Shown: positions 33,223 through 46,077 of the stretch, piece after piece
How the letters are laid out: every line of letters begins with the position of its first letter
How positions within the stretch are numbered: the stretch's first letter is position 1
DNA from: Quercus robur
Lineage: Eukaryota; Streptophyta; Magnoliopsida; Fagales; Fagaceae
Reading direction: 5' to 3'
Assembly (NCBI RefSeq): GCF_932294415.1
Contig: NC_065541.1
Span: 30,116,790 to 30,180,789, forward strand
Length of the DNA stretch: 64,000 bases
Program-made: the position numbers and the translations under genes
Notes under the pieces: generated by a model
What the model was told of the DNA's origin: nothing
Seen by the model: only the letters and a program-made list of their open reading frames with translations
Database searches by the model: none

Positions 33223-34826
33223 ATCTCCTTTCGCCTATATGAATGCTTGTTTTCCTCATTTTTGTTTTTTTTTTAAATAATTTTTTTAAAATTTTTATTA
33301 TTGGAAAATGCTTGTTTTCATAGTTTAGTCATAATTAGTTAAAAGCAGTGAAGATGCTTAGCACTTTCCACATTCTTTAGCTGCAGTGCAGGCATCTCAA
33401 TTATTAGCCTTAATAGGGCAAGCAATGGCAATTAACTAAAACAAAAGCCAAGATGTGGAAATTAATTACAAGAATTTGTCTTGAGTAAAATTTTAATGTC
33501 GAAAGAATCAAATTGTAGTAAAGATTCTAGTATCAAGATTAACTCACAACTTTCTTTAACTGACTCGGTCAAAACTCAAAATACCAGTAGTTTTACTTTA
33601 ATTTTCCACACTAATTAAATATTTGGGTTTACACTATTGCCCATGAATTCATAAGTACAGTGTTGTTGAATGTAAAATAATCAAAACCCTTTAATTTAGT
33701 CCTCGCCTTTATACTGCGGGTTGCATCATAATAAGAAGTCACTCTCTTGTTGAATGATTTTCAAATCAAAATTTCAAAGTTCCATATTTAGTACTTGCGT
33801 GGAAACTGCATGAAACTTACAAGAATATTGCAAGGAAATTCCAGTGGCTTTTCTCCCCCGCCCCTACGTGTGCTTTAATTGGTTGCATTGCAGTCAACCA
33901 AATTAGTTAGTACGTGTTTCTCGAAAAAAAATTAGTTAGTACGTACGAAATGCTATTATTATTATTATTATTATTATTATTAAATTACTTTATCTTCTCA
34001 TATTCATATACATAATAGTTGAAAATCCGCATATATATCGTCTGGGCTTGATATCCCTTCACTCCTTCACCAGGAATCTTGCTCTTCTCTTCTCTTTTCA
34101 AGTCAATTTCTTTTCATCAGGTACCGCGAAACTCAAAATCCTTACTTGTTACTTGGACTCCACGTTGCGCTTAGGCTCTATCTAGGTAGTACTAAATTGA
34201 GAATAATTTTAGGAATATACTTTACCACATATTTTTCCACAACTATCTTATATGAACTCATAGTATGTCATGTAAGAGTTATTATACAATAGGATGTGGC
34301 TCTATATTTTTTTCTAAACTAATAGGGCTACACTTTTTCATCTCAAACTATTATCCTAATTACGCACTGAACTATATATTGAAAATAAAACACGACTAAC
34401 TCCAAAACTAGAAATACTTTACTGTAAATTCTTGCCTTTTTGTTCTACTATTAACTCTCACTAAATTTAGTATTGAAAAACCAATTTATCCCTCAATTGT
34501 ATGTTTTGGAGAAAGGCAAATTAGTTTTTTAATGCTAAATTCCATTATAATTAACACCAAAATAGTAGTAAGAGGGACATTGAAATATAATTATAACTTT
34601 ATAAGATCAATCACGCATTTCAATAATTTAAAGAATTAAGTGTAATCGGGTTTATGGTTTATAGTGAAAAAATGTAATTTGTCCAAACTAATTATATATT
34701 ATGATGGCAATCAAAATCATGTTAGAACTTAGAAGGTGAAGAGATACTAGCTTGCAACCTGCAAGCAATTCTGCCAAACCTAAAAGTATTCTAAATAAAA
34801 TATATTTAATAGCAATCTTGTACGCA
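33223..34826 (+). other. GLR-B upstream region
   Basis: No gene seen. From about 33340 it matches, in patches, the region upstream of GLR-C (from about 53110), for example ACTAAAACAAAAGCCAAGAT and GATTCTAGTATC. The duplication therefore included promoter sequence. An (ATT)n run of about 27 bp lies at 33954-33981. Confidence 0.6.
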
Positions 34827-34834
34827 TATATAAA
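34827..34834 (+). promoter_or_regulatory. Candidate TATA box of GLR-B
   Basis: TATATAAA, 45-52 bp before the ATG at 34879, which would give a very short 5' UTR. The matching position upstream of GLR-C lacks it. Confidence 0.5.
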
Positions 34835-34878
34835 GTAAAGGGGACCAATAGTTCTAATAGTTGTCCTCTCTGAACGAA

Positions 34879-37800
34879 ATGGACAAGCTTGGTCCTCTGT
34901 GGTGTTTCTTGGTCTTTGTTTACGTATTTACTCAGACTACAAAAATTAATGGTAGTACTAACACAAAAGGAAATGACAGCGTTATGGGCGTTATAGGTGC
35001 AATTGTAGATAATAGTTCTCGTATTGGCAAAGAAGAACGTTTAGCAATGAAGATGGCACTGGAAGATTTCTATTACAAGTTCAACCAAAGTTTGGTTCTG
35101 GAAGTCAGGAACTCTCAAGGTCAGCCCATTCAGGCAGCTCTTGAAGGTAACAAAATATATCATACTTTTTTCTTTTTACTGAATTATCTAGACCTTATGC
35201 TCAGATATGAAACAACCCTCTCCAATTTAATTAGCTTGTTTAACAATATTTCGGTATCCAAGCAACCTGATCATGATAATAATGAATTCAGTATGGATAG
35301 TGTTTCCCTCCAATTCTTCAAATTCAGTATGTGGTAACTTAAAAAACCATTCACCTGAATTTTCTTAGTTACATAATTTATTTAATAATTATATGACTTA
35401 TTTATAATATTTAAAGATTAATATGGTTTAATGCAAGTCAATGGTCTTATCCACTACCACCTAATAATGGTTTGAAGGAAAACTTTATCCATCAACTATC
35501 TAGGAGTATAACAAGTGGTCTTATCAAACACTTGTTTCTTGTCTTCCTTTCTTTTTCTTAACTAGCTAACATCTCATGTGATGCGTGACACTATTATAAG
35601 TTGATATAAAAATATGTTGTAAAAAATTATTTTATTGTTCATATATAATTAGGTAAGTATTATATTTGAGAATTGAGAATTACTTATATGACATATCATA
35701 AAAATAGAGGAAAAGTGAATAATTGTTATTGACTTGAGTAAAAATTTCATATTCCTTATCAATTTTCTCTTGTCAAATTTAAAACTTAAAAAATAATCAT
35801 ATAAATTAGGAAGACCATTATGTCACTCAGTGCCATTGCTTGGAAGACCCCAAATTTAAATAATCCCTTCCAAATTATTGTTAGGTTAAAAAAAATATTA
35901 ATTCCCTTTTTATGTTAATAATTAGGGCACCATAAAAATTTGATTAATACTTAAAAATGAATGCATGTACTTAACTAAAATCATGAGAAAAAAATTAATA
36001 TTTTTTTATAAATAAAACACTATTATTCTTTGCTGAAAAAAAATTAAGCATGTTAAAATTATTTTAAAAATTCTTAAAACTTTTGCTAAGGTAGAAGGTT
36101 AAATTAGGAGTATTTTATTTCCTTCTCAATAAATGCACTACATGACAAAACCTTACGCTATTGCAGCTTGAAATAAAACATGTGAAATAAAATTATGTGT
36201 TGCCATGTTGGGAACCTATAGGATAACATATATTGAACATCTTTTATTTTAAAATTTTATTAGCCAACATGTTAATTTACATACTTGACATTTATACAAT
36301 TGCAAGTCATTTTTTTTTATGCACAATACCATTATTAAATTTGGGATTTTTTTTGGGTACGAAATATATATATATATATATATATATATTGCTTCAAAAA
36401 TTTTATTAAATTCAAATATTAAATACATAAAGTTATTTATTATCCAATATAAATAAGTAATTTGTTAAAACCCTTTTCTTAGGGTGGAAGATTAAATAAA
36501 CAATAAATATTTAATTTAAACATGAAATATGCTAAATAAAAGAATTCTTAAGGATAAATGCTTTCACACATAAGGTTTATGTTTTTATTTATTTACTTAT
36601 TTTTAATTTGATAATTATAATAAGGGGTGAATGTATTCGTTGAAAACACCATAAGATGTTAGTTAAACAACAATACTCTTAAAAACATCATGAGATTCGT
36701 GCTTTTATATATATAGATTATTGATTTGCCTCAACAACTCATAACTAGTCTTCCACTTATTATCATAGCACTAAATTAGAGCAAGATATCTGAATCTTAT
36801 GCATAAATGAGTTCTCAAAGGCACCATATTATAAGTATCATAGAAATAATTTTTAATGAAAAATTTGAGTAAAGGACTGACCAAAGTAATTAGCTGAAGC
36901 AAAAGAAGACCATATCATTTGGATTTATATAATGCTTTATTTAGTACTGATTCCATGGTGATAGTTGAAGATCATTCTCTGGTTCAAAGTTGATTCAAAC
37001 TCAAAAGGAGATCAACAATAAATGAAGCACACTTTTTTTTTCTTTCTTTTTTTAATGTTTATATAAAAGCACACAATTTACAAGAATTTTAAAATACTGA
37101 ATCGTCTGTGCAAGTGATAAATTCTCTGCTTTAATCTTTCGATTTCCGTATTTCTCTGGACTTGACTTCTTTTTTTTTTGAAAAATTGAAAAGAACAAGT
37201 TACACTTCATATATTCTTGTACGGTAAATCTATGGTAATGAGGCCTAATTGAGAAATTAATTAACAAGTACTTACTACTACGCGTGAGCTACTACCACGA
37301 GCTACTAGTAGTAAGTAGATTTTAACCTAAACCAAAAACCAAAAAAAAGGGTAAGAATCAAGTAGTTTTTGTATCCCATTCAATTTCATCAAGGGTAATG
37401 ATACTCTCATATCCACTATCATGTTTAAGCATAAACATTTCTTTTTTTTTCTTTTTAAAATGTGTACATCAATTCATTAATTATGAATATTGTGTAAAAT
37501 AGTAGACATAAAAGAGTGTAAGAGAATATTATCCCTTTAATTAATCAAATTTGCAGCTATGGATCTCATAAACACACAACAAGTGCAAGCCATTTTAGGA
37601 CCTCAAACATGGGAAGAGACATCATTAGTTGCCGAGGTTGGAAGCAAAAGTGACATCCCAATTTTTTCCTTTGCTAATACAATTCCAAAATGGGCAGCAG
37701 AGAGGTGGCCCTTCCTGTTGCAAGCATCAACCAACGAATTTAATCAAATGAAAGCTGTAGCTGCTATTGTTGAGTCCTGGGAATGGCAGCGGGTCACTGT

Positions 37801-40616
37801 TATATACGAAGATAGAGATTCTTCAGCCACCAGTGTCTTACCTCATCTCTCCAATGCCCTACGTGAAGTTGGTGCAGAAATAAGCCAACTTGTAGCTCTT
37901 GCACCTTTTGCTTCTTCTTCATTGTCTAAAGAGCTTGCGAGGCTTAAAGAAGGGCAATATAGAGTCTTTGTGGTTCATTTGTCATTAAGTTTGGCAGAAA
38001 AACTATTTGAAATGGCAAAAAGAATGAAAATGATAGAAAGGGATTATGTATGGATCACCACTGATCCCATTACAAGCCTTGTCCATGCCATGAATGCCAC
38101 CACCATCTCCAATATGCAAGGAATTTTAGGAGTCAAGAGCTACTTTCCTGAAACTGGAGGCCACTTTAAAGAATTCCATCGTAGATTTCGCAAAAGGTTT
38201 AGGTCAGAACATCCTGAAGAGAATAATCATGATTCATGAGCCAGATATTTTTGCTGCACAAGCTTATGATGCTGCATGGACTGTGGCCCTAGCAATGAGG
38301 GAAAGCAACAAAGTGCCTCCTCTTTTGTTAGAAAAAGTTTTTCATAGTGATTTTCATGGCTTAAGTGGAAAGGTTGAATTCATTGACAATAAATTAGTCT
38401 CTTTAAATATATTTCAGATTGTCAATGTGATGGGTAAGAGTTATAGAGAACTCGGATTTTGGTCATATGGACATGGTTTTTCGGAGCATATCAATGAAAA
38501 TGCTGCTTACAACTCTTCCATGAAGGTTCTGGGACAAGTATTTTGGCCAGGGGGACCTTGGTATACTCCAAGAGGATGGACTCTACCAACAAGCACCAAC
38601 CCACTGAAAATTGGTGTACCTGCTGCAGCCAATTTCAAAGAGTATGTTAAAGTGGAATATGATCAATCTGAAAGCAATATTTCTTATACTGGATTTGCAA
38701 TTGATGTCTTTAAAGCAACTTTAGAAGAGCTGCCATTCTACTTGCCATACAATTTCCTCCCCTTCAATGGCACATACAATGCTCTAGTTGAGCAAATTCA
38801 ATTGAAGGTATGAGAATCACTTTTTAAGAATAGTAATAAACTGATTTCAAGTTGCACATAAGATTTTGGCGAGAATAAGTATTTTAATTGATTTTTTTTT
38901 TTTTTGTTGGACCTTACTTATTGCCCTACTTTTTATGATTTAGGTTCACAATTGTTAACTTGAATTAAATTTTATGTTGATCTTATAATAAGCTAATTTT
39001 TTCAAATTTGATTAAACCAGTTTAATATCATTGCAGCTATCTTGAAAGAAATATATATCTCTATTAGAATAATGATTAAATGATTAGATTCACAATTTCC
39101 TAACATTTCAATATTTTGGGAGAATCAGAAATTTATCTTGGAATTAGAGCAGGAGGTTCAGTGAAAAATCACTATGTTAGACCTGTTTATGCTATAGTTT
39201 TGACTAATTTTTATGGAAGACTTAACAGTTAACACTGCCTTCTCTTCCTCTTAATCAACATGACATCTCATTTCTTATAAAATTAAGGACCAATTCTATA
39301 AAACTATTTTCTTTTTTGCACTGGGCCAGATTTTCGATGCAGTTGTTGGTGATGTAACAATAGTGGCTGGGCGATATCAATACGCAGAATTCACACACCC
39401 CTACACCGAGTCAGGAATTGTGATGGTAGTTCCTGTTATATCTAAAACATCAAATAGAGCTTGGTTATTCATGAAGCCTTTCACAATGGCCATGTGGATT
39501 CTGACAGGAGTAATAAATTTCTACAATGGCTTCGTTATCTGGTTGTTAGAACGAAATAATTGCCCAGAACTCAAAGGCTCTGTGCTGAATCAAATGGGAA
39601 TGTTAATTTGGTTGGCCTTCAATACACTCTTATCTACAAACGGTAATCGAAATTTCGTTTATTTAGGTTGGTTCAAATAAGCTTTTGTTTTGAAATAGAT
39701 CATGCATCTAACTTCACTTTAATTGATTTGGATGGAAAAGGAGCAAGGTTACATAGCAATTTGTCACGGATGACAATGGTGGTATGGTTGTTTGTAGCAC
39801 TCGTCATTATGCAGACTTACACAGCTAACCTCACCAGCATGCTTACTGTCCAGCACCTTGGACCTACTGTAACAGACATTGAGACACTAAAAAGCAGCAA
39901 TGCTATAATCGGACATTGTAGTGGATCCTTCCTGTCGAGATATTTGGTGGAAGTGTTACATTTCAACCCTAACAACATCAAGACCTTTTCCTCAACTGAA
40001 GCTTATGCTCATGCTCTTAAAAATGGAGAAATGGCAGCTGCCTTTCTTGATGTTCCTCTTGCCAATTTATTCCTTGCAAAATACTGCACGGGCTTTACTA
40101 AAGCTGGGCCAACATACAAAGTTGGGGGGTTTGGATTTGTAATTCCTCTAATACTTTCTTTTTGCATTCCTTTTTTGACCAATATGGTTTGATTAATTAG
40201 ATTTCTATGTTCTGCGCATGCCTCAGGCATTTCCAAGGGGATCTCCATTGCTTTCTAGCATAACTGAAGCACTACTTAAGGTATCTGAGAGTGGTCAGCT
40301 ACGTGAATTAGAGAACAACATGATTACATCCGCTAAGTGTGAAGACGTAGAACCGGACAAAGAAACTCCTAGTCTTAGCCCCAACAGCTTTTTAGTACTC
40401 TTCATATTATCCGGAGGCACATCAACCATCGCTCTTTTAGTCTACATTTTGCGTGTTGATAAATCAATACTTCGTCACAAAATCATGTGGAGGGTAATGA
40501 GGACTATAATGGGGCATTGGGGGAGTCAAAAGCGACGATTCTCAAGAAGGGTCAGTGATGTTGCTGAGAATGCAAGTAATTCTCCCAACACATTCGAACT
40601 GCGGAATCAAGTATAG
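34879..40616 (+). pseudogene. GLR: Glutamate receptor-like channel, frameshifted in exon 2 (GLR-B)
   Basis: Exons 34879-35146, 37557-38807, 39330-39642, 39741-40138 and 40227-40616, with GT-AG borders and phases 1,0,1,0 as in GLR-A and GLR-C. All family parts are present: leader (W-C-F-L-V-F-V-Y-V-F), amino-terminal domain (I-G-A-I-V-D-N-S-S-R-I-G-K-E), S1, M1, pore region, M3 with Y-T-A-N-L-T-S-M-L, S2, M4 and tail. Exon 2 is 1251 nt against 1244 in GLR-C. The extra 7 nt are a tandem duplication, TCATGAT (38227-38233) followed by TCATGAG (38234-38240), which shifts the frame and gives TGA at 38237-38239 after 316 codons. The frame after it is otherwise open to the natural stop. The predicted product is an amino-terminal-domain fragment with no channel. 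The break looks recent, since I see no other lesion; an assembly error is possible. Confidence 0.85.
38227..38240 (+). repeat. 7-bp tandem duplication breaking GLR-B
   Basis: TCATGAT then TCATGAG. Removing one copy restores agreement in length and frame with GLR-C, where the same place reads AATAATGAGCC. GLR-A has N-H-E here, which fits a His-Glu ancestor for GLR-B. Confidence 0.85.
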
Positions 40617-40945
40617 AACGCATTACGGCTATTGGCATCTAGAGATGTGGATCCAAAATAAATCTCTTCATGAATGCCAGAAGTACTACATTAAATTTAA
40701 AGAGAACAAAATATTAGGGCCATTGTAAAAGACACAGCTTCGCATTTTATGGGAATTATTTTCCTTTTTTTCTTATCCTTCCTGTAAATATACTTTTATG
40801 TATTAGCATATCTGACATTAAAACGCACTTCATAATTATTTGAGTCTTAATTTTTAGAAGTCTAAGCAATTACCATGCATGCATGCACATATCTAGCTAA
40901 TACAAAATCATGGGACCATCCACTTGGAGCCTTAGGCAATTGACT
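40617..40945 (+). other. GLR-B 3' flank
   Basis: Likely 3' UTR and spacer. The first 120 bp resemble the same place after GLR-C (GGCTATTGGCAT, AATCTCTT). No gene. Confidence 0.5.
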
Positions 40946-41168
40946 AAGTGTGCATTTGCCAACCGCAGAAATTATATTTCAGCTGCATTTGGCCTTTTTT
41001 TGGGTCTCACAGCACTGTTTATGGGACCACCAAACTCAACAAAACGTGCATACCGATGTATTTTTGGGTTTCACAGTACTATTCACACCTTTAAAAATTA
41101 TTTTGCTACAATGTTTACAGCAATAAGTTTTCAGTTTTTAGCAAATAAGCGGTATCCAAACAGACCCT
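40946..41168. mobile_element. MITE-like element with GGGTCTGTTTGGAT-type end
   Basis: The right end inverted reads GGGTCTGTTTGGATACCGC; the left end reads GTGTGCATTTGCCAACCGC. The interior has GGGTCTCACAGCACTGTTTA and CAGTACTATTCACA. The same family recurs, truncated, near 48635-48880. Flanking trinucleotides are TAA and TTA, so a target duplication is not certain. Confidence 0.5.
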
Positions 41169-41339
41169 TACTCTCTATTTTTGTATTTACACAAATCTAA
41201 TGTGACAACTTATGATTGGATTACACTACATTTTTGTTGAATTCAATCTCTTATGGTTGTGGTTTGTAAAATTTTATTGCTACAAGATTTGTGAAATAAT
41301 ACATCAATGTCATGAGAGGAGATAGATGACCGGATCGAG

Positions 41340-42176
41340 GGCCAAAATGGTCGAATACCATTTTTGGTTGAAATATTTAGCAATCTACCACTATTTGCAA
41401 AATATTTAACAATCTACCATTGTTTTGAAACTTGAGTTCTACATAAAACTTGAGTTTATGAAAATTGAGTTCCAAAAAAAGTGACACAGTGGCAAAAGCT
41501 GATCTTGCATTTTATAATTTAAAGTCCACATGGAATTTGAGTTTTAAAAAATTCGAGTTCCCTATAATATGAAACTCAAGCTCTTGAAACTTGAGTTCCT
41601 TTAAAAACTGATGTGGCCTTATGTGTGTGGGACATGCTAAAGTGAAGAAGAAAGGCTGAAGGAAAAGAAGAAAAGAAATAGACTAAAGAAAGCACAAGTC
41701 AGGTGTGTGCAAGTGTAGTGAAGGATAGGTGAACTGAAGTGTGTAAAAAGCACAAGTCTATAAGTCGTAGTGTGTAGGTGTCTAGAAATAAGGTGTCAGG
41801 TGTGTGCAAATGTATTTGGTGAGTGAGTGTATTAAATAAAAAGCTAATGTGTACTGGTGTAATAGTGGTGCTTGTAAAGTGTTGTAAAAGTTCTTTATTT
41901 AGTGCAGTTTTATAGTACTCGAGTTTTATAAACTCGAGTAACACATTACAAGAAACTTGAGTTTCACAAACTCAAGTTTCACGTAACCTTTTTTAATTAA
42001 AATAATCTAAGTCAGCGAGTGCCATCGTGGCAGTTTTTATGGAACTCAAGTTACATGTGTTAAACTCGAGTTTCATGAACTTGAGTTTTAAAAATGTAGT
42101 AGATTACTAAATATTTCGCAAACAGTGGTAGATTGCTAAAAATTTCATCCAAAGATGGTATTTGGCCATTTTGGCC
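41340..42176. mobile_element. Mutator-like MITE, 837 bp, long TIRs and 9-bp target duplication
   Basis: TIRs of about 85 bp start GGCCAAAATGG(T/C)C(G/A)AATACCA and continue through TTTAGCAATCTACCACT on both ends. The flanks are CGGATCGAG (41331-41339) and CGGATCAAG (42177-42185), a 9-bp duplication with one change. Long TIRs plus a 9-bp duplication are the Mutator pattern. The interior is filled with short inverted copies of AAACTTGAGTTT/ACTCGAGTTT and has no transposase. Confidence 0.8.
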
Positions 42177-42191
42177 CGGATCAAGGGTCTT

Positions 42192-45100
42192 TGTCATGCC
42201 CCAAACCCGATACCGGATTTGTGACCATGACCGGTATGCTAATATCAAGTTTAAACCTAATATTAATAAGAACCAACTTAATTTTTAGTAAATTTTTCCA
42301 AAATCTTCTCTTTTTCTTTTCATTCTTGTTCCTTTACTTCTTGATATAATTTTTCACTTTATAGTCAAAGTATCTACACCGTACTCAAAATATAACATAA
42401 TCCACCAGTCATTTAATTTCATACTTTTACATAATACATCTCTTAATACTTTAAGGTACACAACTTTCATTTGATCCTAGAATACACAATAACTATAAAG
42501 CTAAACATCAAAATGCTAACTTAGGATCTATACATATAAAACTAAAACCAACTCCTTCCAAACTCGACTAAGGCTCCCTCTGCTCCAAAATAAAACCTGC
42601 TAACTGAAAGAGTGAAAGAGGTGCGCTACACAGCTCAGTAAAGGTAAGATATATGAGAATTCAATAAGGATACATGTAAATCAGATCATTTCATTCTATG
42701 AATATTCGAATAGGAGAACATCTTTTCATGCATAGTATTTAATACTATTCATAATAATAACTTATACGCTCTTCATAAAAAATAATTGCTCTTCTTTTCT
42801 TATTAGGTTAACATTACCAAACCTTTCGGATTAAACTTCTTTCATTTCCTACAAAGTCGCCATATATATATTCTCATTACAAAATAATTATTTTAACTTA
42901 AATCAAATAATTGGCAACTTTGTATTAAACTAGAAACATCTTGACTAATAAGAAAACTTTTCCTTATAAACTTCTTCTCATAGAATACTATAACTTTCAT
43001 GATCATAAAACTTAACGTTTCATAAAAACAGATATCTGATAACTTTTAAACATAAACTTGTACTTTTATCAAAAACTTTTTCTTTATAGCACAACAGAAC
43101 TTCAGAAACTCTTATCTTTAAAGAACAGCTTTTATTTTCATCATAAACTTCTTTTCATGAGAGCTTTTAACTTTTCATAATGCATTTAAATAAAATCATT
43201 CTCTCATGATTAATAACATAATATAGTTGTTCATAAATAACTTGTTGGTTAGTCCATATCTGATAAGTCTATACAGAGAAGGCCTCATCACATTTGGATG
43301 CCCCTGTGTGTATGATATTGTCCCCTTTGGGAGGCCTGATGGCACATCCCCTCTAGGTTTTGTTCCTCCCCGCCGTCCATACACATTGGGGAGAAAGCCT
43401 TATTCAAATTAGAGTTACAAGCAACCCCATTTCCTCTACTTTAAATGGCCAAACAGATAACATTTTTCTATGGAAAGCCAGTAATTAACCCCTACTAGCC
43501 AAGTTTAGATCACCAGAGGACATAACCCAAAAATACTTCATACTTTACATCATACTGAAATTTTGCATAACATTTCATAATAATAGCATTTCCATTCTTT
43601 TCTTTAAACATCATGTTCGTGGAATCAATAATAGCATCAATATACTTAAATTATATACATAAGTTTTTCGAAAGCTCATGAACATATCTTTGTCAGAATA
43701 ATGATTACATGCCATATCTTTAATCAAAAACATTTTAATGCATAATATACTTTAAAATAACCTCATGACTTACCAAATGCCTATATAACTTATCCCTTAT
43801 CTGAAAGCAGAGGAAACGAGAGCCTACAGTCGAAGGAGCTTAAACCTGGATACTGGTAACACCTAAACCAAATATCAAAGCTTATTACTATCCATAATTT
43901 CTTATCATAAACTTACACATTCATCTCAAAACCTATCTCTTAGAATCAAGGAAATCCTAATCCCACCTCAAAGAGGTTCCCATAAATACAAAATACATTC
44001 ATCAAACAACAGGTACAAAATCCTAGAGAAACCAACATTCTTATATTAATCCCATATCTCTAGAAGAGCCAACTTTATTTCAAAAGGTGCTTTGAGGTTA
44101 GGGCAATAATGCGTGCATAAATATAAAATCCTTTAAGCATGGTCATGTAACTATATACATTCGTATGGTAACATACAACACGTCGGACAAAACAGCTTCA
44201 TAAATACAACTGTCTCGTGGTTTAGAACCCCTCCTTTGAGTACTAAACCTCAAAACAAGTTACACAAAAATTAATCTATGATCGAGACATACCAAGAGAT
44301 AAGCACATTAAATTATAGCTCAAAACCTTCACCCTAACTTTGGAATCAAATCCTCAAAGTTAGGCATGTCCCTTACTGTTCACTGTTTTATTCCAGCAGC
44401 GTATGCCTCATTTGTAAAATACAAATGGGCTGTTCACACACATCCAATTGTCATGAAATTTTACAGAACAACTCCCCTATATGTCCAGTATATACCATAA
44501 AAATTTCGGAGTCAAAGCATAAACTCATGATTTATTAAAAATCATACAAGACAACATACTCAAATCTGTCCTGACAGAATTTCATGCAACTTATAAATTA
44601 AACCATTATTTTTATATTAATCCAAATGCTGTGAGACCAATTCAATAACAACCACAAGTGTCTTATGTTTCATATGAATTATCCCTAGCATCCAAATTCA
44701 CTATATACAATTTAATACATAATTTAACATGCATGAACACAGAATCTGTCACAGTGACAGCTTCAGTACATATTCTTACAAAATCATCAACAAATAGCAA
44801 TAGGCCTTAATTTCATTTGGGTATTTTTATACCTATAATTAACATACTAAAATATGTTATTAAACATTAAATAAACCATAGTATCATCAAACCTTCAAAT
44901 CACTAAAACAGAATCATAATTCAGCCTATAAAATCAGGATAGAGGTTAAAGAAGTAGAAATAAACAAATGAAGTTTTGATTACTTACCTCCAAAAATTTG
45001 TAGCTGAAATTTTAGTATTAACCCTTTAATTTCTTCTTTAGAGAGGGATATTTTGTTTTGGTGAGAGATGGAGGGCTGCCATGTAAGAAGGGAAGAAGAA

Positions 45101-46072
45101 AGAAACAAAGAACAAGGAAAAGAGTAGGGAAAGAGGGGCTGGAATTTCTGTCTGGTGCAGCCAAGACAATGAGTTGAGGGGAAGACTTTTGGGGCAGCAA
45201 AAACAGATAAGAGAAGAGGACTTTTGGGTGGAATACGTGTATGGCTAGGGAAAGAAAAAAATCACACTAACTTTCCAACTTTCTTGCATTCACACTCAAA
45301 CTTTCCTACAAAATAATTTCTTGCATTCACACTCACACCTGTCTACAAAAATAATATCACTTTGCATATACATATATATATATATATATATATCCTTACC
45401 TTTATAAAATTATATCCATCACATTAAAAGAGGATATATGTTCTAATTACTTTGAGAGAGCATAAAAGAAGAATTAGGATGGAGTCTTGTCTTTCTTTCA
45501 AAGTGTGGACCCATGGATTTGCCAAAAGGGACTTAAGAGAGTTCCTAGCACTTTCCTTAAGAGAAAAGAGACAAAAGTGATGTGAGAATTCAGATTTTGC
45601 ATGGACCAGTGGGAAATGAGAGCAAGAGAGCTTATGGGATGTCCTAGAGCTTGAGAAAAGTCAAGGAAGAAGTGAGGTGGAACTTGGTGATTGCATGGCC
45701 AACCAAGTCTTGGTCTTTGGGTTGTCAACATGCATGAAACTTTGGCATTATGAGTTGAATTCCCATTGGTTGCATGTGGGTGAAATTTCTACTATACTAT
45801 CTCATGCATCATGCTTAATTAAAATACCAACTATGTATGTAATAACTTAACCCACTTAATATAGTTTTGTACATGCTAAGTATATATTTATAATACAAAT
45901 AGTCATTTCAATTATTTATAATCTTTATAATTCTTATTCAACGACATTATAAAATAATATGTTTATTAAATACTCTTATATTAATTTTTGTAAGTAAGTG
46001 GCTTAAAATATTAATCATACTTAACCACTTAAACACATAGTTTAATTATAAAAATTGGGTCAGGGTGTTACA
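42192..46072. mobile_element. Solo LTR, 3.9 kb, with perfect 5-bp target duplication
   Basis: Starts TGTCATGCCCCAAACC and ends GGGTCAGGGTGTTACA (TG...CA). It is flanked by GTCTT on both sides (42187-42191 and 46073-46077). No gag-pol coding, no internal repeat of either end, no primer site. This fits a solo LTR of a long-LTR Ty3/gypsy family left by LTR-LTR recombination. The lineage (for example Tekay-like) is inference. The minus reading (TGTAACACCCTGACCC...) is the more usual start, so the orientation may be minus. Short frames at 43196-43412 and 45018-45731 are not convincing genes. A (TA)n run lies near 45370-45393. Confidence 0.75.
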
Positions 46073-46077
46073 GTCTT

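Noticed and set aside
38229-38813. Second open frame of GLR-B starting M-I-H-E-P-D as a separate gene
   Set aside because: It is the same exon 2 after the 7-bp frameshift; the ATG is created by the duplication and there is no promoter or leader.
40910-41200. 96-codon plus-strand frame after GLR-B
   Set aside because: Runs through a MITE-like element; no family features.
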